The notes: a model not told the origin generated them from the letters alone. A DNA stretch of 64,000 bases from Synechococcus sp. C9 (GCF_022984075.1 NZ_JALAAD010000001.1:1282455-1346454); one strand, 5' to 3'. Positions 35,324 through 43,521 are shown, counted from the first letter of the stretch. Numbers and translations are program-made.

Positions 35324-35444
35324 CAAAACCTGCAATTATTCATACAATTTGCCGTTTAAGATAAGAAAATTGTATGGCAATTGTGGCATTAGGGGGATGA
35401 CAAGTCCCTAGCAGTCCTGGTACATTTTATTCGTGTGAGGAGCG

Positions 35445-35502
35445 AACCAGTGAGGGAGCCGAGACGAAACACGGCAAGTCGTCGGCTCCCTTTCTGGTTT
35501 TT
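35445..35502 (+). terminator. Strong hairpin with T-tract (terminator or sRNA 3' end)
   Basis: Outer stem AACCAG/CTGGTT, inner perfect 9-bp stem GGGAGCCGA/TCGGCTCCC, 19-nt loop, followed at once by TTTTT and soon by TTTTTT. It stands 120 bp after the HAD gene. It could end that transcript or a small RNA that begins in the 35324-35444 gap. Confidence 0.6.
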
Positions 35503-35648
35503 AGCTTTTTTATGCTCGTCATTTACCAGATTTGGGAATAATTGTCAAAAAAATTGCATCACAGGGGAGAATTTCCCAAAGACAGGTCAGCCCTATGTTC
35601 ATCCCCTCAAGCACGATATGCCTAGAATTAGGGCTATGCTACTAACCA
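35503..35648. other. Intergenic DNA
   Basis: No supported gene. An 86-codon open frame over 35435-35695 has no protein-like features and runs into repeat B4. Confidence 0.45.
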
Positions 35649-35756
35649 AGGGCACCTCTACCAGTTCAGCACCCCCCGCCTTTGGTTTTGGGTAATATGG
35701 GTATGCCAACGATGAGACAGGCTATGGGTTGGCTCAAATAAATAGAGATACCCTAT
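35649..35756 (-). repeat. Miniature repeat, family B copy 4 (reverse)
   Basis: Ends GGGCACCTCTACCAGTTC and AATAGAGATACCCTAT form the B-type inverted repeat. The core is CCTTTGGTTTTGGGTAATAT, with GGGTATGCCAACGATGAG, in the opposite direction to copies B1-B3. Confidence 0.65.
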
Positions 35757-35790
35757 AGTGTAGTTGGAACCATCAATGAGGTGTGGGTCA

Positions 35791-36450
35791 ATGGCTTTAG
35801 ATTATGTATCCGCAGATTTAGTCCAGCAACAGTTGTATTGGCGTTATGCCACCAAAAAATTTGACCCCAACCGGAAAATATCCCCAGAAATTTGGGCGGT
35901 TTTAGAAGAAAGTTTGCGTTTAGCTCCCTCCTCTTTTGGTCTGCAACCCTGGCGGTTTATTGTGGTGAATAATCCGGCGATTCGTGCCCAATTGGTAGAA
36001 CATTCTTGGGGGCAAAAACAAGTGGTTGATGCGTCCCATCTAGTGGTTTTAGCCTTGCAAAAAAATGTAGGCACCCAAGATGTGGACCGTTACCTCGCCC
36101 GTACTGCCCAAGTACAAGGTACGCCTATGGAAAACCTCCAGGGTTTTGGCAATTTGATTAAGGGATTTTTGACCCAACCGCCCTACCCATTGAATTTAGA
36201 AGAGTGGGCGGCTCGGCAGGTGTATCTTGCCTTGGGACAATTCATGACTGTAGCGGCTTTTATGGGCATTGATACCTGTCCGATGGAGGGATTTATTCCT
36301 GCTAAATATGATGAAATTTTGGGCTTAAAAACGACCCCCTATCGCTCGGTGGTGGTGTGTCCAGTGGGCTATCGGGCGGCGGATGATAAAAATGCCCAAC
36401 GCCCGAAAGTTCGCTACGAAAAAAGTGATGTCTTCATGTATGTGGATTAG
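35791..36450 (+). CDS. NAD(P)H-dependent nitroreductase-family oxidoreductase
   Basis: 219 aa. FMN-dependent nitroreductase fold: QQQLYWRYATKKFDPNRKIS at the N-terminus (the RxTxKxFD flavin-phosphate motif), LRLAPSSFGLQPWRFIVV (flavin contact), ARQVYLALGQFMTVAAFMGI, and MEGFIPAKYDEILGLK (substrate/flavin cap). Resembles NfsB-type enzymes. ATG 35791 matches the family start. Its end overlaps the convergent lyase gene by 17 bp. Repeat B4 lies immediately upstream and may carry or disrupt its promoter. Confidence 0.88.
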   Translation: MALDYVSADLVQQQLYWRYATKKFDPNRKISPEIWAVLEESLRLAPSSFGLQPWRFIVVNNPAIRAQLVEHSWGQKQVVDASHLVVLALQKNVGTQDVDRYLARTAQVQGTPMENLQGFGNLIKGFLTQPPYPLNLEEWAARQVYLALGQFMTVAAFMGIDTCPMEGFIPAKYDEILGLKTTPYRSVVVCPVGYRAADDKNAQRPKVRYEKSDVFMYVD

Positions 36451-37699
36451 GGGCAAATTCAGGTAAAAGTTGCTCTAATGCCCACAGCCAATGGAGCCAC
36501 GTCGTTCCCCCCTGACAAAAGATGATGTAGGGCGGCCGCAAAGGACCATCGGCGGAAAATTCGCTGGTACTGCCATCAATAAATGTGCCCCCTGCCATAA
36601 TTAATTGGCTTTCATAACCGGGCATGGGAGCGGGCACGGGGTCCAGGTAACTTCCCACTGGACTCAGCCGTTGTAAAAGGCGACAAAAACGGGTTAAACG
36701 GTCAGGGTCGCCCAACTGAATGGCTTGAATCGTATCCGTGCGCGGGGCATCTAAGCCAGGTTGTACCGGGTAGCCCAGTTTGCTAAAAGTAGCCGCCAAT
36801 AGTAACCCTGATTTGAGGGCTTCCCCCACCATTTGCGGTGCTAAGAATAAGCCCTGAAAAAATAAGCGATTGAACCCCAGGGATGCACCCGCTTCTATCC
36901 CAATACCAGGGGCACTCAAACGGTTGGCGGCGAGTTCAACATACGCCTTTTTCCCCGCTACATAACCGCCACAGGGGGCAATGGTACCGCCAGGATTTTT
37001 AATCAAAGAACCGGCGATCAAATCAGCACCAACCATAGTCGGTTCCTGCATTTCGGCAAATTCGCCATAGCAATTGTCCACAACGCAAATCACCCCAGGA
37101 TTAACTTTTTTTATTTCATGAATAACGTTTTTTAGTTGAGCAATTGTTAAACTTGGTCGCCAGGAATAACCACAGGAACGCTGAATAAAAGCCACTCGGG
37201 TTTTACTATGAATCATCTGGGGTAATTTTACCCAATCAATGTCACCCGTTGGGGTTAAATCTAATTGCCGGTAAAGAATCCCAAAATCCTGTAATGAACC
37301 GCTACCAGATTCTCGGATTCCCAACACCGGCTCCAAGGTATCGTAGGGGGCACCGGCGACGGACAAGAGTTCATCCCCCGGTCGGAGGACACCGTACAAG
37401 GCGCAGGCGATGGCATGGGTACCGGAGAAAAACTGAGGACGTACCAAAGCCATTTCCGCACCTATAACTTGAGCGAATACCTGTTCTAAAACCTCTCGTC
37501 CCTGATCCCCGTGACCATAGCCGGTGGTGGACTGAAAATGATGCACCCCGACCCGATGGGTATTCATGGCGGTAACCACGCGACTAAAATTGTATTTAAC
37601 CAGCCCATCAATGCGCCGAAAATCATTCGTTAATTCATCAATAATTTGGCGCAATAGGGGATGATTGGTGAGAGGGTCAGTCATGGTTTTTGGGTTCAT
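36434..37699 (-). CDS. Methionine gamma-lyase-family PLP protein (aluminium-resistance type)
   Basis: 421 aa. PLP-dependent fold-type I family long annotated as aluminium-resistance or methionine gamma-lyase family protein. Markers: HHFQSTTGYGHGDQGREVLE at the N-terminus, RPQFFSGTHAIACALYGVLR, CVVDNCYGEFAEMQEP, and the Schiff-base lysine in LIAGSLIKNPGGTIAPCGGY. The C-terminal part ends with TFIDGSTSEFSADGPLRPPY. True substrate uncertain. Start ATG 37699, or 37684. Repeat A3 lies directly upstream. Confidence 0.88.
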   Translation of the reverse strand: MNPKTMTDPLTNHPLLRQIIDELTNDFRRIDGLVKYNFSRVVTAMNTHRVGVHHFQSTTGYGHGDQGREVLEQVFAQVIGAEMALVRPQFFSGTHAIACALYGVLRPGDELLSVAGAPYDTLEPVLGIRESGSGSLQDFGILYRQLDLTPTGDIDWVKLPQMIHSKTRVAFIQRSCGYSWRPSLTIAQLKNVIHEIKKVNPGVICVVDNCYGEFAEMQEPTMVGADLIAGSLIKNPGGTIAPCGGYVAGKKAYVELAANRLSAPGIGIEAGASLGFNRLFFQGLFLAPQMVGEALKSGLLLAATFSKLGYPVQPGLDAPRTDTIQAIQLGDPDRLTRFCRLLQRLSPVGSYLDPVPAPMPGYESQLIMAGGTFIDGSTSEFSADGPLRPPYIIFCQGGTTWLHWLWALEQLLPEFAPNPHT

Positions 37700-37712
37700 T
37701 AACTCATGTCAA

Positions 37713-37812
37713 TATAGCATTTCTCAATTAGAATAAAATCGGGTTTCTAGGAGTATCGCCCCCTCCTGAGTTCCATAGAATTTCTGTTCGTTCATCCTGT
37801 AGGATTGCTATG
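37713..37812 (+). repeat. Miniature repeat, family A copy 3
   Basis: Left end TATAGCATTTCTCAATTAGA and right end TGTAGGATTGCTATG, 100 bp. The core is diverged (GGAGTATCGCCCCCTCCTGA), but the ends and AGAATTTCTGTTCGTT are clearly of the family. It lies between two divergent genes. Confidence 0.65.
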
Positions 37813-37860
37813 GATAGAGTTATCCTAAATTAATGAATGATTGTTTGTTCAGGCTGAATC

Positions 37861-38619
37861 ATGGCAGGACATAGTAAGTGGGCGAATATCAAACGGCAAA
37901 AAGCCCGGGTGGATGCCCTCAAGGGACAGGTTTTTGCCAAATTATCACGGGAGATGATTGTGGCGGCACGCTCAGGGTTGCCTGACCCGGCGGCTAATTT
38001 TCGCCTGCGGACAGCAGTGGAGAAGGCTAAGGCGGCGGGGATGTCCCAGGAAAATATCGAACGGGCGATTGCCAAGGGGGCAGGACTGTTGGGGGCGGAT
38101 GCGGACAGTTTGGAGGCGGTGCGTTACGAGGGCTATGCGCCGGGGGGGGTGGCGGTCTTGATCGAAGCCCTGACGGATAACCGCAACCGGACGGCGGGGG
38201 AGATTCGGGCGGCGTTTAATAAATACGGGGGCAATTTGGGGGAAACCGGCTGTGTGGGCTGGATGTTTACCCAGGTGGGCTGGATTGAACTGCCGGGGGT
38301 GACGAATGAAGATGACCTGCTGGCGGCGGCGCTCCAGGTGCCTGCGACGGGGTACGAGTGGGACGGGGAGACGGCGGCGTTGCTCACGGAACCCTTGGCT
38401 TTGGAGGCGGTGGTGACGGCACTACAAAAAGAGGGGTATCCAGTGGGCACGGCCCTGACCCGCTGGCAACCCACGACTACGGTGGCGATTACCGATGCGG
38501 ACTGGGGGCGAAAGGTACTGCGGTTGTTAGAGGTATTGGAGGATTTGGACGACGTGCAGGCGGTGAGTGCCAATTTTGAGATGGATGAGCCGGTGTGGGC
38601 AACGCTCATGGGCCATTGA
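37861..38619 (+). CDS. yebC: YebC/PmpR-family protein (TACO1 type)
   Basis: 252 aa, full length. N-terminal GHSKWANIKRQKARVDALKG, NIERAIAKGAGL, YEGYAPGGVAVLIEALTDNR and AFNKYGGNLGETGCVGWMF are diagnostic. The family acts as transcription regulator and/or ribosome-associated factor easing translation of polyproline stretches. A pentapeptide-repeat gene follows 23 bp later on the same strand, suggesting cotranscription. Confidence 0.96.
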   Translation: MAGHSKWANIKRQKARVDALKGQVFAKLSREMIVAARSGLPDPAANFRLRTAVEKAKAAGMSQENIERAIAKGAGLLGADADSLEAVRYEGYAPGGVAVLIEALTDNRNRTAGEIRAAFNKYGGNLGETGCVGWMFTQVGWIELPGVTNEDDLLAAALQVPATGYEWDGETAALLTEPLALEAVVTALQKEGYPVGTALTRWQPTTTVAITDADWGRKVLRLLEVLEDLDDVQAVSANFEMDEPVWATLMGH

Positions 38620-38642
38620 CCAATCCCCTGTATCATAAAACC

Positions 38643-39857
38643 ATGAATGCGGATGAACTGTTACGGCGGTATGCGGATGGGGAGCGGGACTTCCGGCAGG
38701 TGAACCTGAACGGGGCGGATTTGGCTTTGGCCATCCTGCGGGAAATCAATCTCAGTCGGGCGAAGCTGGCGGGGGTTGGCTTCAGTCAGGCGAATTTGAC
38801 CCGGGCGGATTTGAGCCGGGGGATTTTGCGGGAAGCGGATTTGAGCCAGGCAGTACTGCGGGAGGCCAATCTGACGGCCGCCAAACTGGTGGGGGCGTAT
38901 CTGAGCCAGGCGGATTTGGAGGGGGCGGTTCTCAACAAGGCCAAATTGACCGAAGCGGATTTGGTGGGGGTAAATCTGCGGGGTGCCAAGTTGGTGGGGG
39001 CCAATTTGAGCCGGGTGGTGCTGATTGAGGCGGATTTGAGCGGGGCTGACCTGAGTGGGGCGGATTTAACGGGTGCGAATTTGAACGATGCCCGTCTATG
39101 TGGAGCGAATTTGGCACGGGTGGATTTGACCCGGGCGGCCCTGCGGCACAGTGACCTCAGTCAGGCCAATTTTTTTGAAGCGGATTTGAGCCGGGCAATT
39201 TTGCAGGGGGCGAAACTGGTGGGGGCGGGCTTGAGCGATGCGATTTTGAGTGAAGCCAATCTTGCCAATGCGGACTTGACCGAAGCCCAATGTATGAACG
39301 CCGATTTCAGCCGCACCAACCTCAAGGGGGCGAACCTCACCCGGGCGGTTTTGAACGGGGCGATTTTAGACCGGGTGGATTTGATCCATGCCAATCTCAC
39401 GGAGGCCGACCTCACCCGGGCGGATTTGACCGGCGTGGATTTGAGCCGCACCAACCTCACCCGGGCGCAACTGCCCAAGGCGATGTTACAGCGCAGTAAT
39501 CTGGTACAGGCGACGCTCCGGGAGGCCAATTTGAGCGAAGCGGATTTGAGCGATGCCCGTTTGTGCCGGGCGATTCTCACGGGGGCACGGTTGCACCAGG
39601 CCAATCTCACGGGTGGGGATTTGACCGGGGTATTGCTCCAGGGGGCGGATTTGGGCGGGGCCAATCTCACCGGGGCAATTCTCAACCAGGCGGACTTGAC
39701 CAATGCCAGCCTAGTGGGTGCCGATTTGAGCGGGGCTTCTCTCTATGAAGTGCTGGTGCAGGGAACGGATTTCACCCGGGCCTGTCTAACCGATGCCTAT
39801 CTGGAGGCCACGGATTTACAGGGTGCCCTGCTCACGGAAGCGATTTTGCCCCGCTGA
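38643..39857 (+). CDS. Long pentapeptide-repeat protein (404 aa)
   Basis: From ATG 38643: a short helical cap (MNADELLRRYADGERDFRQV) and then almost uninterrupted pentapeptides, roughly 75, of type A(D/N)L(S/T)x, to the end (LQGALLTEAILPR). It should form a very long right-handed beta-helix, with no signal peptide. The coding DNA is a mass of imperfect 15-bp repeats. It lies 23 bp downstream of yebC. The last 26 bp overlap the convergent lipoprotein gene. Function unknown; homologues mimic DNA or act as scaffolds. Confidence 0.88.
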   Translation: MNADELLRRYADGERDFRQVNLNGADLALAILREINLSRAKLAGVGFSQANLTRADLSRGILREADLSQAVLREANLTAAKLVGAYLSQADLEGAVLNKAKLTEADLVGVNLRGAKLVGANLSRVVLIEADLSGADLSGADLTGANLNDARLCGANLARVDLTRAALRHSDLSQANFFEADLSRAILQGAKLVGAGLSDAILSEANLANADLTEAQCMNADFSRTNLKGANLTRAVLNGAILDRVDLIHANLTEADLTRADLTGVDLSRTNLTRAQLPKAMLQRSNLVQATLREANLSEADLSDARLCRAILTGARLHQANLTGGDLTGVLLQGADLGGANLTGAILNQADLTNASLVGADLSGASLYEVLVQGTDFTRACLTDAYLEATDLQGALLTEAILPR

Positions 39858-40236
39858 CCACCAGGCGGTAGGGGGGGGACTGCCCAGGGTCAAGACTGCC
39901 GATGAAAATTTCGTAAACCCCTGCCCGCCAATACCCGGAAATCTGCGCCGGGCGGTCTTGGATGGGGGTCGCACACAAAAACCCATCGGCTCCCCGGACC
40001 AGGAGGGTAACGTTTCGGGCCTCCCTGACCTCCAATTTCAGATAATCCATATCTTCCGCAATCTGCAACCGATGGTTGGGGCGGCGATGGACAGAACCAC
40101 ACTGCCCACTGGCGACCGCACCACCCGCCCGTCCCTCCAGGGTTAAAGGTTCAAACCCCGGTGCCACCACCACCAAAGGCACGCCACAAGCGGTCAGCAC
40201 TAACCCCAGACCCAGCCAGAACCACGGTTTTGCCAT
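39832..40236 (-). CDS. Putative lipoprotein (134 aa)
   Basis: ATG 40236 gives a signal peptide with lipobox (WFWLGLGLVLTACG), so it is probably lipid-anchored in the membrane. The mature part is a small beta-rich domain: EDMDYLKLEVREARNVTLLV, DGFLCATPIQDRP, ISGYWRAGVYEIFIGSLDPG, resembling pre-peptidase C-terminal-like domains (inference). The start overlaps the CPBP protease stop (TAATG), so it is coupled to it. It overlaps the end of the pentapeptide gene on the other strand. Confidence 0.7.
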   Translation of the reverse strand: MAKPWFWLGLGLVLTACGVPLVVVAPGFEPLTLEGRAGGAVASGQCGSVHRRPNHRLQIAEDMDYLKLEVREARNVTLLVRGADGFLCATPIQDRPAQISGYWRAGVYEIFIGSLDPGQSPPYRLVVSGAKSLP

Positions 40237-41066
40237 TACCCTGGCAGGGTTCTCTGCGCCCACCAGCGGGTCATGACCGCCACCGCCAACATGGCCGTCA
40301 ACCCCAGGGGACTGGCCAAGGGATTCGTCTCCAGCGCCGTCAGCCAGGGGGGGAAATCGGGATGCACCGTCAGCCAGCCCCCCACCCGCACCCAGTAGTA
40401 GGTCGCCACCAGCCCCCCGTGAAACCCCACCGGCCACCCCAGGCGACCCCCACAGGCCAGCCGTCCCCAGGCCAAACTCAACCCCAACAACATCAACCCC
40501 GGAAACTGCGGCCAGATGGTCAAAAGCACCTGCGGGGGGTGGAAAAAATGCGCCAAGGCAAACACCCCACTACTGCCCCAGACCGCCCCCGCCACCCCAT
40601 AATCCTGGCGCAACTCCTGCCACAACCAACCCCGAAACAGCCATTCCTCCGCCAAGGCCACCCCCAACCCCACGGCGACCCCTTCCAAAATAATTGGCGT
40701 CTCCGGCGGTTTCTGCCACTGCAACCAGCCCCAGTGCGCCTGCATACTGAGTAATGCCATCAACGCCCCCAGCCCCCACCCCCAACCCCACAGGGCTTCC
40801 CGCCCCCAGCGTTCCCCCAACGCCAAACCGTAGTAAGCCCAGGGATGCCGTTCCCCCCGCACTCCCCAACTCCACCAGTACAAAATACCGATAAATTCCA
40901 GATAGAGAATTGTGGTCGCCAGAGAGCGCACCTGGTCACCCGTACCCAAAAACGGCCAGAGTACCAGCACCACCGGCAACCAAAACGCCAACAAAATCAG
41001 GACAAACGCCAGCAACCGCAGGGGGAATGGCAAAGTCGCCAACCGGCGTAACCTCGCTTTTAGCAT
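40236..41066 (-). CDS. CPBP-family intramembrane glutamic endopeptidase
   Basis: 276 aa, about seven helices. The catalytic motif is ALAEEWLFRGWLWQ (E140, E141, R145), with the second motif ALAHFFH and the third GFHGGLVATY, all as required for the CAAX-protease/bacteriocin-processing (Abi) family. Substrate unknown. It overlaps the clpS stop by 7 bp and the lipoprotein start by 1 bp, so clpS, this gene and the lipoprotein gene form one unit. Confidence 0.87.
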   Translation of the reverse strand: MLKARLRRLATLPFPLRLLAFVLILLAFWLPVVLVLWPFLGTGDQVRSLATTILYLEFIGILYWWSWGVRGERHPWAYYGLALGERWGREALWGWGWGLGALMALLSMQAHWGWLQWQKPPETPIILEGVAVGLGVALAEEWLFRGWLWQELRQDYGVAGAVWGSSGVFALAHFFHPPQVLLTIWPQFPGLMLLGLSLAWGRLACGGRLGWPVGFHGGLVATYYWVRVGGWLTVHPDFPPWLTALETNPLASPLGLTAMLAVAVMTRWWAQRTLPG

Positions 41067-41347
41067 TCCGGCTCAATCGTGCTGGTCAAGCCCCGGCGTT
41101 GCAACCCCTCGCAATAAAATTCCGCTGGCTCCTGGGGGCAGACAATCACCAACCCCACCCCCGTATTGTGAGCCTCCAACATCACCGCCACCGCATCCAT
41201 CCAAGACAGGCTGGGCACGGTTTTCATCAGGGACTCCACCACATACTCCATCGTGTTGTGGTCATCATTGTGCAACAGCACTTTGTAGTTGGGGGCGTGT
41301 TTGCGCTGTCCCCCGGTTTTCGGCTTTTCCAGAATCTCAGTAGCCAC
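41060..41347 (-). CDS. clpS: ATP-dependent Clp protease adaptor ClpS
   Basis: 95 aa. N-recognin that delivers substrates to ClpCP. Core: NYKVLLHNDDHNTMEYVVES (the NDD motif for N-end binding), VMLEAHNTGVGLVIVCPQEP and AEFYCEGLQRRGL. The start is GTG 41347, with GGAGGAACC upstream. A 5' fragment of the same gene lies at 42703-42779, within a duplication. Confidence 0.95.
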   Translation of the reverse strand: MATEILEKPKTGGQRKHAPNYKVLLHNDDHNTMEYVVESLMKTVPSLSWMDAVAVMLEAHNTGVGLVIVCPQEPAEFYCEGLQRRGLTSTIEPEC

Positions 41348-41359
41348 TGCGGTTCCTCC

Positions 41360-41974
41360 CTAATTCACACAATAAATTAACTGAGCTTGTAATTGGTTAT
41401 AAATAAAGTCTAAAGCCCCCATCAATACCGGTAGGTCATCGAGGGTGTAAAAACGGATGTTAAAGGTAAAAAAATCACGCACCAATTTACCAAATTGCCA
41501 AATTTTACCATCCGTGACAATGCCGTAGATGTCCACCGCCTGGTCATTCATTTTTTGTGCCGCCACCATCGCCGCCAGACATTGCCCCCAACCCGCATCA
41601 AAATCATTCTTTTTCGCTTCCATAACCAAGAGTAAAGGCTTTTCCAAAACCGTTTTGCCTAGGGGGGAACGCTTGGATACCAAGTAATCCGGTGTACCTG
41701 CCAAGACCTCATCATAACGAATAAACCGATGACTCCAGAGGGAAAAGACATCGGCATAGGGGCGATAGGCGGTTTTGAGCACTGGAAAAATTAAGTTTTC
41801 CCGAATGGCAAATTCCGACCCATGGGTATCAATAAATTTTTCGGTAAACTCCAGTTCATCCATCAATTCTTGGCTAACCGCTATCGGGTTCACTTGCATA
41901 AAATTCTCACTTTGATATTTAATCAAAAACCGTTCCTGGACTTCCGCAATGGTTGAAAAATCCGTAAAGGCCAT
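41360..41974 (-). CDS. Solo PD-(D/E)XK nuclease-fold protein
   Basis: 204 aa. The core reads GTPDYLVSKRS, then LLLVMEAKKNDFDAGWGQCL: D96, E119, K121 and Q131, the arrangement of PD-(D/E)XK enzymes such as the N-terminal domain of type I restriction HsdR. There is no helicase or methyltransferase partner here. It fills the slot between clpS and DUF427 that in the second copy of the duplication is taken by a toxin-antitoxin pair. The nuclease function is inferred, and it could instead be a regulatory domain. Upstream is the DUF427 gene on the same strand, with an 18-bp gap. Confidence 0.65.
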   Translation of the reverse strand: MAFTDFSTIAEVQERFLIKYQSENFMQVNPIAVSQELMDELEFTEKFIDTHGSEFAIRENLIFPVLKTAYRPYADVFSLWSHRFIRYDEVLAGTPDYLVSKRSPLGKTVLEKPLLLVMEAKKNDFDAGWGQCLAAMVAAQKMNDQAVDIYGIVTDGKIWQFGKLVRDFFTFNIRFYTLDDLPVLMGALDFIYNQLQAQLIYCVN

Positions 41975-41992
41975 AGAAGGCTCCCGATTGAC

Positions 41993-42277
41993 CTATCGTT
42001 TCACCTGCACACCCCGCCAAAACGCCACATAGCCCTTGATGTTCTGGGCGGCTGGTTTGGGTTCCGGGTAATACCAAGCGGCATCGGGATTTTCCTTACC
42101 GTTGACCGTGACGGTGTAATAATTGGCAACCCCTTTCCAACCGCAGGTGGTGTGGGTGTCAGACGGGCGAAAATACTCCATTTTCAGGGCGGACGGCGGA
42201 AAATACACATTCCCTTCCACCACTTCGTAGTGGTCGCTCTCGGCTAAAACCACCCCTTCCCAAACTGCCTGCGCCAT
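41993..42277 (-). CDS. DUF427 protein, copy 1
   Basis: 94 aa. Family markers: AVWEGVVLAESDHYEVVEGN, YFPPSALKMEYFRPSDTHTT, CGWKGVANYYTVTVNG, and the end KGYVAFWRGVQV. The DUF427 beta-fold has unknown function. The protein is identical to that at 43522-43806, and the DNA differs at only a few bases. ATG 42277 is the common start of both copies. Confidence 0.9.
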   Translation of the reverse strand: MAQAVWEGVVLAESDHYEVVEGNVYFPPSALKMEYFRPSDTHTTCGWKGVANYYTVTVNGKENPDAAWYYPEPKPAAQNIKGYVAFWRGVQVKR

Positions 42278-42373
42278 CGGAGTACCTACTCTGCGGACGG
42301 TCAAATTTATTTTAACTTAATCATTCCGGGCGGGGGAGTCGCTAGGATGGATCAACGGCATGGAGGGATGGGA

Positions 42374-42583
42374 ATGTTGCCCTGTTTGCGACCGGATTTG
42401 GCGACGTTGGCGGTCTATCACCCCCAGGCACGGGAACTGGGGACGGATTGGCTCGACGGCAATGAGTTTCCGCTGGATTGGCCGGCACCGCTGAAGGAAA
42501 AATTGGTCTGGCTGTACCGCCAGGATATTGCCAACAACCGCTACCCCGATGGCAGTCATGGGGAGGTGAAGCAGGAATTATAG
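42374..42583 (+). pseudogene. Truncated hisC, copy 1 (5' 69 codons)
   Basis: Matches the first 69 residues of the intact hisC at 43902-44987, with one residue changed (LAVYHPQ versus LTVYHPQ). It has the same ribosome-binding site and ATG, then breaks after GAATTA, where repeat C begins and supplies the TAG stop. The pyridoxal site is absent, so the product cannot be active. Confidence 0.9.
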
Positions 42584-42692
42584 TCATTCCGAGTTAGAAT
42601 GCGACATTTTTTAGGTATTCGTAATCGCTCTATCCCCTTCTAGGAAAGGGTTTTCAGGTAAAAGTGAATGTCGCAAATTTGTTTGAAATTAT
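42583..42692 (+). repeat. Miniature inverted repeat, family C copy 1
   Basis: 110 bp. Left end GTCATTCCGAGTTAGAATGC followed by GACATT; right end AATGTCGCAAATTTGTTTGA followed by AATTAT, giving imperfect terminal inverted repeats of about 24 bp. The centre has CTATCCCCTTCTAGG. It sits precisely at the junction of truncated hisC and truncated clpS. A second copy of the same length is at 60554-60663. TA dinucleotides flank it. Confidence 0.75.
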
Positions 42693-42702
42693 TTCATTAT
42701 TA

Positions 42703-42779
42703 TGCAACAGCACTTTGTAGTTGGGGGCGTGTTTGCGCTGTCCCCCGGTTTTCGGCTTTTCCAGAATCTCCGTAGCCAC
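42703..42779 (-). pseudogene. Truncated clpS, copy 2 (5' 26 codons)
   Basis: Reverse strand from GTG 42779 encodes the first 26 residues of ClpS (ATEILEKPKTGGQRKHAPNY, then KVLLH) before the frame enters repeat C. The GGAGGGACC ribosome-binding site is retained. DNA identity to the intact clpS is high, with only a few substitutions. Confidence 0.88.
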
Positions 42780-42811
42780 TGCGGTCCCTCCCCAATTTAG
42801 ATGCAACTGAA

Positions 42812-43132
42812 CTAACTAACGCCATGGGTAACATCATCAGCACGATGAGATTGAGCCAATTTCACCTCCAAGGTACACCCCACCGCTTCAGCATAACGGC
42901 GCAGGGTCGCCAGGGAAGGGGAATGTTTCCCCGTCATCAGGGATGCCTCCAGACGAGCAACCGCCGGGGCTTTGGTTCCCATACGTTTGGCTACCTCAGC
43001 TTGTGACAACCCTGCCTCTTCCCGTGCCGCTAACATTTGCCGCAGTAAAGCAAATTCCGTGCTTAAGTTGTCATAGACCAATTGGGTCTCTGGATTCTGC
43101 AAAAGCTTTGCTTTCAATTCAGCGTGATTCAT
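42812..43132 (-). CDS. XRE-family antitoxin (HigA-like)
   Basis: 106 aa from ATG 43132. A helix-turn-helix of the Cro/C1 type covers about residues 40-95 (AGLSQAEVAKRMGTKAPAVA, then SPSLATLRRYAEAVGCTLEV). The N-terminal helix NHAELKAKLLQNPETQLVYD is typical of antitoxins paired with RelE/HigB toxins. It follows the toxin gene with a 14-bp overlap (toxin first, as in higBA). It should bind and neutralise the toxin and repress the promoter. Confidence 0.85.
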   Translation of the reverse strand: MNHAELKAKLLQNPETQLVYDNLSTEFALLRQMLAAREEAGLSQAEVAKRMGTKAPAVARLEASLMTGKHSPSLATLRRYAEAVGCTLEVKLAQSHRADDVTHGVS

Positions 43133-43454
43133 CGTTTTTGACCTCCAATAGCCGTTTTCGAGCAATTTTAAGTACCTGGGGAGCCGTTTTTTGAGATTTT
43201 TTGATGTAACCGTATAACATAGCAATTCGTTGACCAGCTAAAGTGCAATAAAATATGCGAGCAATCCCCTCTGGGGCTTTTAAGCGTAACTCAAATAAAC
43301 CATGACTCAAGGCACGGGTGTGGGGCATTCCTAAATCGGCTCCAAATTCAAGCATAAGGTCGGTGAGCCGCAGATATTTAGCCGCCAATCCGGGAGATAA
43401 TTGCAAAATAAATTGCTCAACATCATCGTAGGGGTATTCGATATTCCAGGGCAT
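43119..43454 (-). CDS. RelE/HigB-type (phage Gp49-like) toxin
   Basis: About 111 aa from ATG 43454 (MPWNIEYPYDDVEQFILQLS). Family markers: LAAKYLRLTDLMLEFGADLG, the substrate-binding ARALSHGLFELRLKAPEGIA pattern (here TRALSHGLFELRLK), ARIFYCTLAGQRIAMLYGYI and the basic tail KKSQKTAPQVLKIARKR. Such toxins are ribosome-dependent mRNA endonucleases. Upstream gene of the pair. It occupies the duplicated clpS-DUF427 slot. Confidence 0.85.
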   Translation of the reverse strand: MPWNIEYPYDDVEQFILQLSPGLAAKYLRLTDLMLEFGADLGMPHTRALSHGLFELRLKAPEGIARIFYCTLAGQRIAMLYGYIKKSQKTAPQVLKIARKRLLEVKNDESR

Positions 43455-43521
43455 GACCCTGCCCAATGATACATAACATAGATGTTAATCCAGTTCACGC
43501 TCATTGCATGACCCATAGGGG

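Noticed and set aside
35430-35443. Yfr1 small RNA
   Set aside because: Only the reverse complement of the Yfr1 core is present on the plus strand, and the minus strand lacks the flanking stem-loops and terminator of Yfr1.
35435-35695. 86-codon open frame
   Set aside because: Begins at the hairpin, crosses repeat B4, and has no family features.
38643-39857. CRISPR-like or satellite repeat array
   Set aside because: The dense 15-bp periodicity is explained by pentapeptide coding repeats; there are no regular spacers. No CRISPR array was seen elsewhere.
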